Assembly (NCBI RefSeq): GCF_949987535.1
Contig: NC_080070.1
Coordinates: 13,893,770-13,957,769, forward strand
DNA from: Balaenoptera acutorostrata
Taxonomy: Eukaryota; Chordata; Mammalia; Artiodactyla; Balaenopteridae
DNA length: 64,000 nucleotides
Direction of reading: 5' to 3'
In this document: one piece after another, positions 23,149-34,404 of the stretch
How positions within the stretch are numbered: the first letter of the stretch is position 1
Layout: the number at the start of each line of letters is the position of its first letter
Notes under the pieces: model-generated
Database searches by the model: none
What the model was told of the DNA's origin: nothing
The model's input: only the letters and a program-made list of their open reading frames with translations
Position numbers and translations under genes: made by a program

Positions 23149-24187
23149 CTTCATTTAAAAATAAAATGATTTGGGGTTCAGAACATATTTTCGTGAAAAT
23201 TTTGTAGCAAATTGATAGTTCCTAGACCACCTTACAAATAACTGATTGTGGAAATATTGTGCAATGGCAACAGAAATCTGTTCTGATGCCATAATGGTAA
23301 TTAAGCAAAACAAAGAAAAGTTGATTAAGAAACCTTTTGTTTTTAAGTTTTTTTGTCTGATGTTTGGAAAAAAGATAACCTTAAAGGTGCAAGGAAGACA
23401 AAAGATAATGCATGCAAAGAAACTTTTTGTAGCTTCTGAAGGCAACTTATGGTAATTTGCAAGGCCTTTAGAGGTTTATAGCACTGACTGTTTTCTCTTT
23501 ATACATTAACTGTTAATGACTTTTTTCTCATTGATGAAATTATAAACCTCTAACAACCCCAATCCATCCCCATCCACATAATGGAGCAAGAGTTGGGAGA
23601 CAAAGGAATCCTAGAACTGAGTGCTGAAAGGAAAAGGAAAGAGTAAGGCGTGCACAGATCCCAGGTTGGAGGGGAAGCTGCGAGAGACCTTGGACAGTTC
23701 TCCCATTGCTGGCCTTCAGGTGGCACTATTGGCCCAGGATTGCTCGGTTGGTGTTCAGAAGGTAAATGGTTTGAGACTGACATTCTGAAATTGGTTTGAG
23801 GTCATCCTCTGCTCTTCCAATGGATCTTGGAATGGACATGAAAAATTCTTTAATTTAAATACTGGATATTTAAATTGCCAGAGCAGTTTTGAAATTTACT
23901 TGGCAGCATTCCTGTTTAGGAGGGTTTTTTAATATATTTCTTCTATTGGTTTTTCAAGATAGGTTTATGCCTTTATTCTATTTGGAGATCAACTCCTTTT
24001 CATCCCAGCTGAACTGTCCCCCAGGATACTGTCTTAGCGAAAACTCTCATCTCACTATAAAAATTTCATGTAAATTAGCATATTCTGCTAACAGGTACCC
24101 TTACATTTGAACTAGAATGGAATGAGGGTTATTCCACCAGCAACATTCTTTGTTTTTTTGGTTTTTTTCAGATAAGGAACTCTCAAA

Positions 24188-24420
24188 TGCTTTTTTTTAA
24201 ATTGAAGTATAGTTGGTGTACAATATTATATGTTACAAGTGTACCATATAGTGATTCACAATTTTTAAAGGTAATACTCCATTTACAGTTATTACAAAAT
24301 ATTGGCTATAGTACCTGTGAACGTTCTTGATTTTTATGTATCACCTATATAATTTTCGATATATAGTACCTATAATTTCTGCATATTACAGAAATCATTC
24401 TTATACTATTCCAACATTCT
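24188..24420 (-). repeat. LINE-1 3' end fragment
   Basis: T-rich start, then 'aattgaagtatagttggtgt' and 'aaaatattggctatagtacc', the reverse of an artiodactyl-type L1 3' UTR. It lies inside intron 1. Confidence 0.7.
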
Positions 24421-25199
24421 ATGCCTCCGAAGAAAAAGTTACTGTTTTCAGCTAATAAGAATTTAGCTGATTTTCATGAAAGCAGAATATATAAAATGGA
24501 AGATAAGGCAAGTAGCATCACAATTCATAAATGCCTTTTGTTCAGGAATAAAATGAATCTTTTGAGCTGTTGAGTTAATTCCTATAAGACTACTATCTTT
24601 GTTTTTCCCAGCTGGCTCTCAGTCTCTAGGCAGAATTCAATCCAGCAACCTGGAGGCTAAATGACCTCATAACTCATTAGCTGTTCTCAGAGCCATCTGG
24701 AGCCCTTGAGGAGAACAGCGTTCAAAGGGCTGATAATAAAGACAACAGCATAATTATTTCTCCACCATGATTAAACCTTTAGGTGGCAAGCAGTCAGCAT
24801 ATTTATTATGCAGATTGCTGAGGTAGGTGTTTTCTGAAGGTATAATAACAATGCTGTGGTAGGTTAACTTGTTTCCCTGTCCTCATCTAGCCCACAAATA
24901 GGTAAGCTGACTCTCAGTAACTAACCTACTGAGTCATAAAATCGTTCATTGTAAAAGAGGCAGTACAGCTGGGGAGTAATAGTGTGTGAACACCAAATGT
25001 AAAAGATGCAAAAAATGTAAAACATGCAAAGGAAATAGCCACTTGGACTGTGGATATTTCTCAACGCCGAGGCACGTCCTGCCAAAGATGTGAACTGATT
25101 CATGTGTGGCTTGCTGTGTTTTCACTTTGTAAAATGTTCCTTAGATAATCTGGGAATTTCTTGCACTAACCTGTTTATCTTTCTTCTCATTTTCTGTAG

Positions 25200-25441
25200 G
25201 GACTCTTGCTCCTTTCTGCGCAAGAAATGTCTTCACTTTCAGAATATGCCTTGCGCATGAGTCGTCTGAGCGCCCGGCTGTTTGGTGAAGTTGCCAGGCC
25301 CACTGATTCCAAATCCGTGAAGGTGGTGAAGCTGTTCAGTGAGCAGCCTTTGGCCAAGAGGAAGGAGACTTATGACTGGTATCCTAATCACAACACTTAT
25401 TTTGCACTCATGGGGATACTACGTTTTCTTGGACTCTACAG
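25200..25441 (+). other. MRPS33: MRPS33 exon 2
   Basis: The exon is bounded by tttctgtag| and ctctacag|gtaatg. It contains 27 bases of 5' UTR, the start codon and codons 1-71 plus two bases of codon 72 (intron phase 2). Confidence 0.92.
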
Positions 25442-28400
25442 GTAATGACAAAAAAAAAACACACACGAAGAGTAACCTATAAGAAATTTGTTGAGTAGAT
25501 CAGAAAAGGAAAAAATTAGCCTTTCTATCTTTATAGTTTTGTAGTTCTTATAATAGTGCCCAGGTAGTTCAAAAGGTACAGTTGTGGGAGGGGAAAGCTT
25601 TCAAAATATCTATAATGAGTATACTTAAAAAAAAAAAAAAAAAAAAAGGAAGCATGCACTTATTGGAAGACATAATTTAATTGTCTAAAATGTGACTAAC
25701 ATTGACTAGATACTGAGCTACAGTGAGATGTTAAATTAGTCATTAATCTAAGAACACTCAATGGATGCAGAGGAAAACTGGTCCAAACACTGAGCAGATT
25801 CCTGTTGGTCAGATGAAAAGAGTCCCTGCCCTGTGGCTGATCTGCTTCCTAACTGGCGAGGGGGAGCCTCCTTCCTTTCCTGATGGCAGTTTTGTAGGAT
25901 TTCTTATTTCCTTTCACCCTCTTCGGACATTTTTAGTTGGCACCCTTTTTGCTATACTAATTTGGTCTAAATAAGCTGTAGTTTACCTTTAAGAGTAATA
26001 TGTAATCAATATTATAATAGGATAATAATATGTAATAGTAAGAGTAGCAGGCTCTTTCCACCATGCATTTGTATGTTTGTGTATGTGTCGGAAATGGGTG
26101 CTTAAGATGATATACTGCTCTAGAAAGAAAAAAGATCAAATACCCATGTGACCATTTTCTTTAAAAAAATGTCATAGTTACCAAACAAATACATGCTCAT
26201 TATAAAAGAATTTAAACAGTACATAATTGTATAAAGTTAAAATGCCTACTTTTTTTTCAATTTAACAAGTTTCAATTGGACTTGTCTTAGGGCAACAATA
26301 CAAAAATTAATTTGGGACTGTTTGCGCTAATATAATAAAATTAATAGTTCATTCCAGATAACTAAATATTGGTACATTCGTTTATCCAACAGATATTTTT
26401 TTTTTTAAGTACCTTCCATGTACAGGCACTTAAGATGGGCACAAGGGGAACAGCAATGAACAAAACAGAATAGATTTTCTTAGTTAATATATTACTAGAG
26501 ATGCTAGTCCATGACGTATTTTGAATTTCTGGAATTGCTTTTGGGATTATCTCCCTTGCCATTAGTCTCGGCTCAAAAAATAAAAATTAATTTTATTCTT
26601 ACCCCAAATAAAATATTGGAAGGCAGATGTCCTGAGTAGAAAATCATAACCCATAACCAAATTAAATACATTCAGTTATTTTAATTTACTTGTTTGCTGC
26701 TACTCTCCATTTGTTTGAAAAATAAAGCCTTGACTATCTTTGGGGACAGAGAAAAAATACTTAACATTTAGTTATCCATGGAAAAGCACAATTATTTTCA
26801 TATTTAGCCACTAGTTATGGTAAATGGTGCCTCTAACACAAGGCCTCCTGGGAAGTCAGGCAGGATGAAACTAGACAGTCTTCAATAAAGAAAATCTTAC
26901 TCAAAGACCTACAAAACAGGGAGGGAAGCAGGTTCTCAAAAACAGTGACTCATTCAGTCAAGCAGGTGCTTGGGCTGGTTCATCAACAGAGACAAAGACC
27001 CCTGCCTTTGTCGCTTGCTCTCTGGAGGAGGTTGTCAGGAAAGGTGGGGGGGGCAGGGAAGGAGGAGGGGGAAACATATTAAATAAGTAAATTATGTGGT
27101 GTGTTACAAAGTTGAATGTGCTACAGGGAAGAAAAACAGTAGAGCTTGCTGAGCAGGATCAAGAGTGCTGACCGGGCACTCAGTGGGCGGGGAGAGGACA
27201 GGTCACAGTATCAAACAGGACAGTCAGGGTTAGCCGCATTGAGAAGATGAGGCTTAGGCAGAGACTCGAGGGTGGTGAGTGAGCCAGGTGGGACCCAGGG
27301 AAGAGCTTGCAAGGCAGAGACAAGAGCAGAGCAAAGGCCTTGAGTTGGAATGTTCGTCATCTGTTCCAGGGGCTGCACAGGCTGAGGGGAGAACAGTGGG
27401 ACAGGAGGTGGATTGTGAAGGGGGCTGGGTAAAACGGGGGGCGGTTTGCCGGGTTGTAAACAGAGGAGTGACACGATCTGACTTATATTTCAGAAGAATT
27501 ACTCTGGCTGTGTTTTTGAGAATGACTTATTTGGGGGGCAATCATAGCTGATCCCTAAGAGGTCTGTTGTATCTATCATGTTCATGGAATGGAACCTCAT
27601 ACCCTATAAAACTGATCTATTTTAAAACAGCCTAGGGGGAATTCCCTGGCAGTGTAGTGGTTAAGACTCTGAGCTTTCACTGCTAAGGGCCCGGGTTCAA
27701 TGCGGTTGGGGAACTAAGATCCCACAGACCACATGGCACGGCCAAAATAAAAAAATAAAAAATAAAGTAAAACAGCCTAGGGAGTTAAAAATTGGGCCCA
27801 GCAAACCCCTCTCTTACATTTAATTGGTACGCCATTATCCACACTTTTACAGGTGAGGAGACCAAGGGGCAGGGAGGGAAGATTCCTTATCCAAGGTCAC
27901 TCAGCTACTAAATGGTGGAGCTGTGATTTGAACCCAGGGTCAAATGGGTTGCACAGCTTACATATTTAAACACTATACTGTTTGAGGCCCTCCATATCCG
28001 CAGGTTGCATATCTGCGGATTCAACCGACCACGGACCAAAAATACTACAAACAAAAAATTCCAGAAAGTTCCAAAAAGCAAAACTTGAATTTGCCACGCA
28101 CCTGGCAACTATTTATATAGCATTTACATTGTATTAGGTGTTATAAGTAATGTAGAGACGATTTAAAATATTCAGGAGGATGTGTGTAGAATACGCAAAT
28201 ACTATGCTGTTTTATATAAGGGACTTGAGCATCAGTGGATTTCGGTATCTGGGAGGGGGTGGGTCCTAGAGCCAGTCCTCCAAGAATACTGACCGTATTT
28301 GATCTTAGAATGCAGATATTTTTACACAGTACAGGCAGTCTTCATTCATACGTACAGACAGTCCTGGCTGCCTTGATCTGGCTTCCTTCTGCCCGAGACT

Positions 28401-28976
28401 TTCCCCGACGGCCTTTTTGTGTGAATCATCCACTGCCGTCAGGGCAGCTTCCTCCAGACCTTTCCCCTTTGTAGTAGGTGCTGATCCCTGGGTCTCTCGG
28501 GGTCTCGTGTAGCTGTTGAAGCTTATAGCCACTTTCTGCCCCCTTCAGTGTTTAGTCTTAGTGTTACAGGGAAATTTGGGGCAATTATTAGTGTTGTATC
28601 CTGGTTACCTAGGTTTACATGGGCGGGCTTGGTAATTAAGCTGTTGGTAGCATTGTTTCTGTGAGGGAAAAGTGACCTAGAAATGAACTTTGGGAACGCA
28701 GCCCATCTGTGTGTCGGGGGTTCCCTGTCCTTTCTGTTCACCACGCTGAGCACGCGCCCTGTGGAAGTCAAAGCTTGATAACCAGAACCACCTAAGAGAA
28801 CGTTCTAGATTGGTGTACTTTTCCAGTCTGATAAAAATACTGGCTAATTTTTTTTCCTTTCTCTTTTCAGAGATGAGCATCAGGACTTTAAGGATGAGCA
28901 ACTGCGTCTGAAGAAGCTTCGTGGAAAGGGGAAACCAAGGAAAGGAGAAGGGAAAAGAGCATCAAAAAGGAAATAG
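25227..28976 (+). CDS. MRPS33: Mitochondrial small ribosomal subunit protein mS33 (spliced: 25227-25441 joined to 28871-28976)
   Basis: The nuclear gene encodes a small basic protein of the 28S subunit of the mitochondrial ribosome, imported to the matrix. Joining the two coding exons gives 106 residues, the usual length of mammalian MRPS33. The start [19 protein letters not shown], the central [11 protein letters not shown] (49-59), [14 protein letters not shown] (65-78) and the basic tail ending KRASKRK identify it. The Arg72 codon is split AG|A across intron 2. The ATG at 25227 was chosen because it matches the known family start, has G at -3 and follows an exon 1 without ATG; the TTG-led extension at 25206 is 5' UTR. 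There is no stop or frameshift. The N-terminal basic amphipathic stretch probably serves for import. Residues 56-64 differ at several positions from the human protein as I remember it. Confidence 0.96.
26380..26490 (-). repeat. L2 3' end fragment
   Basis: Reverse L2 3' wording: 'ttccatgtacaggcacttaa', then 'aacagcaatgaacaaaacag'. Confidence 0.6.
26945..27515 (-). repeat. L2 LINE fragment
   Basis: The reverse complement matches the 3' portion of L2. Plus-strand wording includes 'cagagcaaaggccttgagtt', 'ggaatgttcgtcatctgttc' and 'gaggagtgacacgatctgac'. It is old, diverged and non-coding. Confidence 0.7.
27638..27768 (+). mobile_element. Short CHR-family SINE
   Basis: About 130 bp, starting 'ggaattccctggcagtgtag', with 'gggcccgggttcaatgcggt' and a tail of A and AAAAT. 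An exact 14-bp duplication aaaacagcctaggg flanks it at 27624-27637 and 27769-27782. It belongs to the same short subtype as 63547-63663. Confidence 0.93.
27820..27955 (-). repeat. MIR SINE fossil
   Basis: 'acttttacaggtgaggagac', 'ccaaggtcactcagctacta' and 'gatttgaacccagggtca' give the reverse MIR core. It lies in intron 2 of MRPS33. Confidence 0.8.
27975..28290 (+). mobile_element. Tigger-type MITE
   Basis: 'gaggccctccatatccgcag' opens it and 'gagcatcagtggatttcggt' then 'atctgggaggg' close it. 'attccagaaagttccaaaaa' and 'gcatttacattgtattaggt' fill the interior. This is the wording of a common mammalian TcMar-Tigger MITE with inverted ends. It lies in intron 2. Confidence 0.75.
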
Positions 28977-29318
28977 TGTTGGTCCATCAGGAGAGGACTT
29001 CTCCCTCAGCAACCGAGAGCAGGAGGAAGTGTATTTATTGTCCCTCCACATATTGGAGGAGTATAAGCTTCCTAAGTTGAAGATTATTCAGAGGAATACA
29101 GTCATCTCCGTGCTGAAGTTTAATGCAGTTGAATTGTAACTGGTTTCTTGAACACATTTTAATTCTGCAACATTGTTTACCTTGGTTCTGTAATCTGAGG
29201 TTTACCTTATTCCCCAAAGAAATGAGTGCATGATTACTATTGAATGACTTGTTTGGGAGGGGATGGGATGTTGGCGGAGTGGAGGGGAAACTCATTAAAT
29301 GAACACCCTCATTACTCC
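28871..29318 (+). other. MRPS33: MRPS33 exon 3 with 3' UTR (end approximate)
   Basis: The exon begins after ttctcttttcag, finishes codon 72 and runs 34 further codons to TAG at 28974-28976. The 3' UTR extends to an unknown point. The best candidate polyadenylation signal nearby is attaaa at 29294-29299, which would put the end near 29315. Later AATAAA-type words lie in old repeat sequence. Long-read cDNA would fix the end. Confidence 0.7.
29294..29299 (+). promoter_or_regulatory. Candidate MRPS33 polyadenylation signal (ATTAAA)
   Basis: This is a common variant hexamer about 320 bp after the stop codon, the first good candidate downstream. Position is the only support. Confidence 0.4.
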
Positions 29319-29479
29319 CTTCTTGCTTCCCCACTTAGCCAGCCCTAAGCTCTTTCATCTCTCTGGCTGTTCAGCCACTGTCTCCACCACCAAGCTCACA
29401 AACTTTATGTGCCTCTCCACCTACTCCTTTGAGAATAGCTGTTAAGATAAATTTGTGGGATAAAAGGCTGCGTCTGTTA

Positions 29480-30030
29480 AGAGAGTACTGGGTACCTGCT
29501 GTATACAGGCTACCAGAGCCCGGGTAATACAATGGTTTGCAACAAACGGTCCCTACCTCGTGGAACTTTCAGTCCTGGAGGAGAGCCTAATATTACATAA
29601 TTACATAAATACAATTGTATTACATGCTACAAAGGAAAAATCCAGACCAGACATCTGTGAGAGTGTGGATGGATCGATGGATCGATCCACAAAGATAGCA
29701 AGAGGCCCAGACCTCATTAGGTATTTTAAAGAAGGTGTCCCTGAAGAGATGATATTTAGGCGGGGCTCTGAAGAATAAATTAGAGTTAGGCAGAAGAAAA
29801 ATGGTGGAAAAGCGTTTGAGGCACAGAGAACACCGTTTGCAAAGCCCTAAGGTAAGAAGAAATTGTCCTGTTCAAGTAATTGGAAAAAAGACCACTAACT
29901 AGTATGGCTTAGTCATAATGAAAGAGACAAAGGCCAGACTGTGAAGGGCTTTGCAAGTTCTGTGAAAAAGATTGGACTTAACCAACTTAACCAGAGATCA
30001 AAGTGTGTAAGACGTTATTTCTATGAGAGG
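29480..30030 (-). repeat. L2 LINE fragment
   Basis: Reverse L2 3' portion: 'acctgctgtatacaggctac', 'gaggcacagagaacaccgtt', 'tgcaaagccctaaggtaaga' and 'gaagggctttgcaagttctg'. The short + frame at 29560-29778 is inside it and not a gene. Confidence 0.65.
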
Positions 30031-30167
30031 TGAGTTGTATACAGTTGAGGAGCTCGATGCTCATTGTATTATATTCTAGCAGTGAGTTTCCAATGAGGTT
30101 GCAAGGGCTTCTCTGATTTTTTTTTTTTTTTCCCCAAGAATTCTGAAGATCTCTAGCACCATCTAGG

Positions 30168-30285
30168 AAATTTTTTAAGTACTTTCTTTTTATTGTGGTA
30201 AAATAAAATTTACCATCTTAACTATTCTTAAGTGTACAGTACAGAAGTGCTAACTACATGCACATGTTGTGCCAAATAAAGTACC
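30168..30285 (-). repeat. LINE-1 3' end fragment
   Basis: 'ttattgtggtaaaataaaat', 'ttaccatcttaactattctt' and 'aagtgtacagtacagaagtg' are the reverse of an old L1 3' UTR. Confidence 0.75.
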
Positions 30286-31233
30286 TTTAACCTCGTTTCT
30301 ACCTCCCTCAGGGGAAGAGAGCAAAGCACACAGGCGGGAGCACGTGCAGCAACTACTCCAGCTATAGTTTTCTTCCCCTGCAACACTGGAAGTATTGGCA
30401 ATAACTGCCCTGTGAATAATTCCTGCACTAGTAGGAATCCTGCTGCATATGCTTAGATAAATGATATTTTTAAAGAGGCCTAATCCAGATGGTATAGCTA
30501 GGGCCTATATTACAGTTGGTAAAAATAAAAACTAACTAAAAATGGGTAGTTCCATCTGATAGATGTGAATTCCAGCAGAAGGCTGAGAATCCAGTTAGAA
30601 CTCTTTCCTGAGCACCTGCCACATGCCTGGCACATGCTAATTTTAGAGGACAGAGATAAATAGCCTTAGTCCTTAAGATTGTGTGAATGAGCATGTGTGT
30701 GTTGTAAAGTATTGACAAGATCTTGGGGATTTGCTCAGAAAAGTGCAGATGCACTATTGGCCAGTGCAGCTGAGCCTGGTGGGTGGATGGGCCCCAGGAC
30801 ACTGGGCTGAGAAACAGGCTTGTAGCCTGGATCCAGTGTAGCTAAATGGATGTTCTGAATTATGCCATCTCCACCTTTTGGAGAAAGACTAACTATAAGA
30901 GGAACTTAGGAGCATTAGGTTGATACTTTAAAGAGGGTAACTGCTTTAGATCCCAACAGCTAACCCTGAGTCAGAAAACAAGCCAAGAATCTGTGTGTTG
31001 GTTCTCTGATGGGCCCTGAGCCTCCCAGGAGCCTTAGCACTGTTTGATAGGGAAGCTGTAGACAACTCAGCAGCAGGTTAGTGTGGCGCTGCTCCATGCT
31101 GAAAATCAGAAACTAAAGCTAAAATGCATTTGTACATCAGCTGTACCCTAAAACCAACTGATACAGTAAACACTGTGCAACTCAGAACAGCCTGTGCTGA
31201 ACAGTGGACCAGATAGAAAGTAGAGGATGAGAG
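30285..31233. other. Intergenic DNA, nothing firmly recognised
   Basis: A brief L2-like reverse fragment may lie at 30605-30680 ('ccacatgcctggcacatgct'). Otherwise no gene, RNA or clear repeat was identified. Confidence 0.4.
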
Positions 31234-31249
31234 GGACGAGTCAATTCTT

Positions 31250-31886
31250 TTTTTTTTTTTTTAACATCTTTATTGGAGTATAATCGCTTTACAATGGTGT
31301 GTTAGTTTCTGCTTTATAACAAAGTGAATCAGTTATACACATACATATATCCCCATATCCCCTCCCTCTTGCATCTCCCTCCCTCCCACCCTCCCTATCC
31401 CACGCCTCTAGGTGGTCACAGGGCACCAAGCTGATCTCCCTGTGCTATGCAGCTGCTTCCCACTAGCTATCTATTTTACATTTGGTAGCGTATATATGTC
31501 CATGCCACTTTCTCACTTCATCCCAGCTTACCCTTCCCCCTCCCCGTGTCCTCAAGTCCATTCTCTAGTAGGTCTGTGTCTTTATTCCCGTCTTGCCCCT
31601 AGGTTCTTCATGACCATTTTTTTGTTTTTTTGTTTTTAGATTCCATATATATCTGTTTGCATACGGTATTTGTTTTTCTCTTTCTTACTTCACTCTGTAT
31701 GACACACTCTAGGTCCACCCACCTCACTACAAATAACTCAATTTCGTTTCTTTTTATGGCTGAGTAATATTCCACTGTATATATGTGCCACATCTTCTTT
31801 ATCCATTCATCTGTCGGTGGACACTTAGGTTGCTTCCATGTCCTGGCTATTGTAAATAGAGCTGCAATGAACACTGTGGTACATGA
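31250..31886 (-). mobile_element. 5'-truncated LINE-1 (about 640 bp)
   Basis: Reverse-oriented L1: T tract, 'ctttattggagtataatcgc', a pyrimidine-rich 3' UTR and the last codons of ORF2 (minus strand, 31608-31886, 'TVEYYSAIKRNEIELF'). An exact 16-bp duplication ggacgagtcaattctt lies at 31234-31249 and 31887-31902. The intact duplication and close match to the copy at 6895-8880 suggest recent insertion. Confidence 0.93.
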
Positions 31887-32099
31887 GGACGAGTCAATTC
31901 TTGATGCCATGGAACCAACACATTTCAGGACACCAGTGACCAAAGGTTAAGACAAGAACTAACTGCAACTAGAAAAAAAGTCTTTTAGCTGTAGGTTTCA
32001 GCTAGCCAGATTGTTTAGTTGGATTTCTCTGGTCACGACCAAAACTATTTGTTTTCCCTCTAATGTTTAGTGTTTTGTGTGCATGGAGGATTTTGCCCT

Positions 32100-32325
32100 T
32101 GACTTTAGTATGGCATAGTAAAAAGAGACTGGGGTTTGGATTCAAAAGTCATGGGTTTGTGACAGAGTTCTACTCACTGGCTGGGAGACCTCAAGTCACT
32201 TAACGCCTCTGAACCTCTTTCTGCCTCTGTAAAATCCTGATAATACTTCACTGGATTAATGAAATCATGTTTGTGAAAAGGACTAGGTAAACTGTAAAAG
32301 GTTAATCAAATATTCTTACATACAG
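32100..32325 (+). repeat. MIR SINE fossil
   Basis: 'tagtatggcatagtaaaaag', 'ctgggagacctcaagtcact' and 'tctgcctctgtaaaatcctg' are forward MIR wording. Confidence 0.75.
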
Positions 32326-32478
32326 CTATTTGTATGACCAGTAAGAATTGGTACATCTTACTAGCAGATTTTTCCAAGAAGGTGTTGACAAATACCTGCT
32401 AAAAATATGAAGTTCTCTATGTTTACATGCAGCATGATAGGTTCAGGAAGAAACAAGTGTGAGATGCATTTTATTGTT

Positions 32479-32805
32479 TCTGTTTTCTTTTTAACATTTT
32501 ACTTTAATTTTTGGCTGCGCCATGTGTTAGTTGCAGCACACGGGCTCTTCGTCGTGGCGTGCAGGCTTCTAGTTGTGGCGTGCGGGTTTTCTCTCTCTAG
32601 TTGTGGCACGCGGGCTCCAGGGCGCGTGGGCTCTGCAGTTGGCGGCATGCAGGCTCTCTCGTTGAGGTGCGTGTGCTCAGTAGTTGTGGCGCACAGGCTT
32701 AGTTGCTTCGCGGCATGTGGGATCTTCCCAGACCAGGGATCGAACCCATGTCCCCTGCATTGGAAGGCGGATTCTTTACCACCACACCACCAGGGAAGTC
32801 CCAAA
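32479..32805 (-). mobile_element. CHR-family SINE, diverged
   Basis: Reverse orientation with the head at the right ('ccacaccaccagggaagtcc') and an A/T tail at the left. An exact 15-bp duplication atgcattttattgtt lies at 32464-32478 and 32806-32820. The body is more altered than in other copies. Confidence 0.92.
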
Positions 32806-33279
32806 ATGCATTTTATTGTTATGTAATCATGGGTTCCAGAAATTTATTTTTTTAAAAAGCACACACATACATAATAATGCTTTTATTTATGAAGCACCTT
32901 CCACAAAAGAATAAGTCAGAATTTAAAATTCCACCCTCTTCACCTTTTTCCTCTTTCCTCACACATTTCTCCCAAAGCTTCTAAGTCGCAAAGTTTAGAG
33001 AGTGAGAGATAGGAACAAACTTCCAGAGCAATAGACAGGGGGAAAGGTCTTTCAACCTGCCAATCCTGTCTTCATGGCCCTTCTTAAGTACTCATTTGTT
33101 AGTTCAAAAGGAAGCATTTCTTTAAAATAAAAAAAAAAATTGAGATAAAATCAGCAAAACAAACAGCAATACATTCAAGAAGACTTAGATAAAACAGGGA
33201 AACAAACAGTAAAACCCTGGATATCCAAATAACTGGAAAATCAGTAAAACATTTATGCTGAACTTGAAACATGTTTTTT

Positions 33280-33553
33280 GGGTTTTTTTTAAATTTATTT
33301 ATTTATTTATTTATGGCTGTGTTGGGTCTTCATTTCTGTGCGAGGGCTTTCTCTAGTTGCGGCAAGTGGGGGCCACTCACTGTCGCGGCCTCTCTTGTTG
33401 CGGAGCACAGGCTCCAGACGCGCAGGCTCAGTAACTGTGGCTCATGGGCGTAGTCACTCCGCGGCATGTGGGATCTTCCTAGACCAGGGCTCGAACCTGT
33501 GTCCCCCGCATTGTCAGGCAGATTCTCAACCACTGCACCACCAGGGAAGCCCC
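33280..33553 (-). mobile_element. CHR-family SINE, inserted second in a SINE pair
   Basis: Reverse-oriented, about 274 bp, of the 'gagagg' subtype (plus-strand 'gtcgcggcctctcttgttgc'). The repeat gaaacatgtttttt is followed by ggg and eight T at both 33266 and 33554. That gives a 25-bp duplication which includes tail sequence of the neighbouring SINE. This indicates insertion into the tail of the element at 33568-33849. Confidence 0.93.
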
Positions 33554-33567
33554 GAAACATGTTTTTT

Positions 33568-33849
33568 GGGTTTTTTTTAATTAATTTATTTATTTTTGGC
33601 TGCATTGGGTCTTTGTTGCTGCGTGCAGGCTTTCTCTAGTTGCAGTGTGCAGGCTTCTCATTGCGGTGGCTTCTCTTGTTGTGGAGCACGGGCTCTAGGC
33701 GCGCGGGCTCTAGAGGGCAGGCTCAGTAGTTGTGGCACACGGGCCTAGTTGCTCCACAGCATGTGGGATCCTCCCGGACCAGGGATCGAACCCATGTCCC
33801 CTGCATTGGCAGGCGGATGCTTAACCACTGCGCCACCAGGGAAGTCCCC
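33568..33849 (-). mobile_element. CHR-family SINE, inserted first in a SINE pair
   Basis: Reverse-oriented, with plus-strand 'gcttctcattgcggtggctt'. gaaacatgtttttt occurs on both sides (33554-33567 and 33850-33863), and the original target copy is the one at 33850 because it lacks the ggg-T8 extension. Confidence 0.93.
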
Positions 33850-34404
33850 GAAACATGTTTTTTAAAATGATATCGAAGCAGTGAAACAGAAGTTCATGAA
33901 ACTAGTGGTAAGACTGACCAAAGAACCTACCCAGATGCAACTTTCTAACCTCACTGGAGATCTGGTAGAATTATAAGTTCATATTAAAGTAGAAACTAGA
34001 CTTAAACCAATGTAGATTCTAAATTGTCTTCTACTTAAGAAAATGTGTTTTCTGAGACAGGATAGATTCAATTACAGAGAACTTTCTGTGTCTGTTGCAG
34101 AAAACATGCACTCCTCCTTACTGACAATCTAAATTGGTACTCTGTACAGAATCATCTTCCCCAAAGAGCCTGAAAACTACTAATTGACCCTTCCTTTTGA
34201 GTTTGGCATAAAAACAACACTCAACAGAAATTGAAGAGAACAAGTTTCTATCTAAAAAGAGCTCCAGGCTGAGTATATCCGTATGGGAACTGACCAGTGC
34301 ATTAAGCACCAAACAAGTTAAATTCTTAATAAAGAAATAAGAGAGAGGAGAGATCCATGTGGTTTGAATCATCAGGAACTTCACAAGCAGTGAAAACAAT
34401 GATT

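Larger units (their letters stand above)
20876..25199 (+). other. MRPS33: MRPS33 intron 1
   Basis: The intron begins gtaagt and ends with a good pyrimidine tract and acceptor, ttctcattttctgtag. It is about 4.3 kb. Contents recognised are a MIR-like fragment at about 21545-21720, a MIR at 23035-23145, an L1 3' end at 24190-24420 and a short C/CA run near 21749-21770. The remainder holds nothing I can name. Confidence 0.75.
25442..28870 (+). other. MRPS33: MRPS33 intron 2
   Basis: Canonical gtaatg start and ttctcttttcag end; phase 2; about 3.4 kb. It contains L2 fragments, a short CHR SINE, a MIR and a Tigger-type repeat, listed separately. An A tract lies at about 25628-25646. Nothing else is recognised. 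Confidence 0.85.

Noticed and set aside
25206..25226. Upstream TTG-led extension of the MRPS33 frame (LLSAQE...)
   Set aside because: Not an ATG, not part of the known family start, and only 27 bases of this exon precede the conserved ATG.
28921..29139. 72-codon + frame beginning in MRPS33 exon 3
   Set aside because: It is the wrong reading frame of the true coding end and 3' UTR. The correct frame gives the conserved basic tail and stops at 28976.
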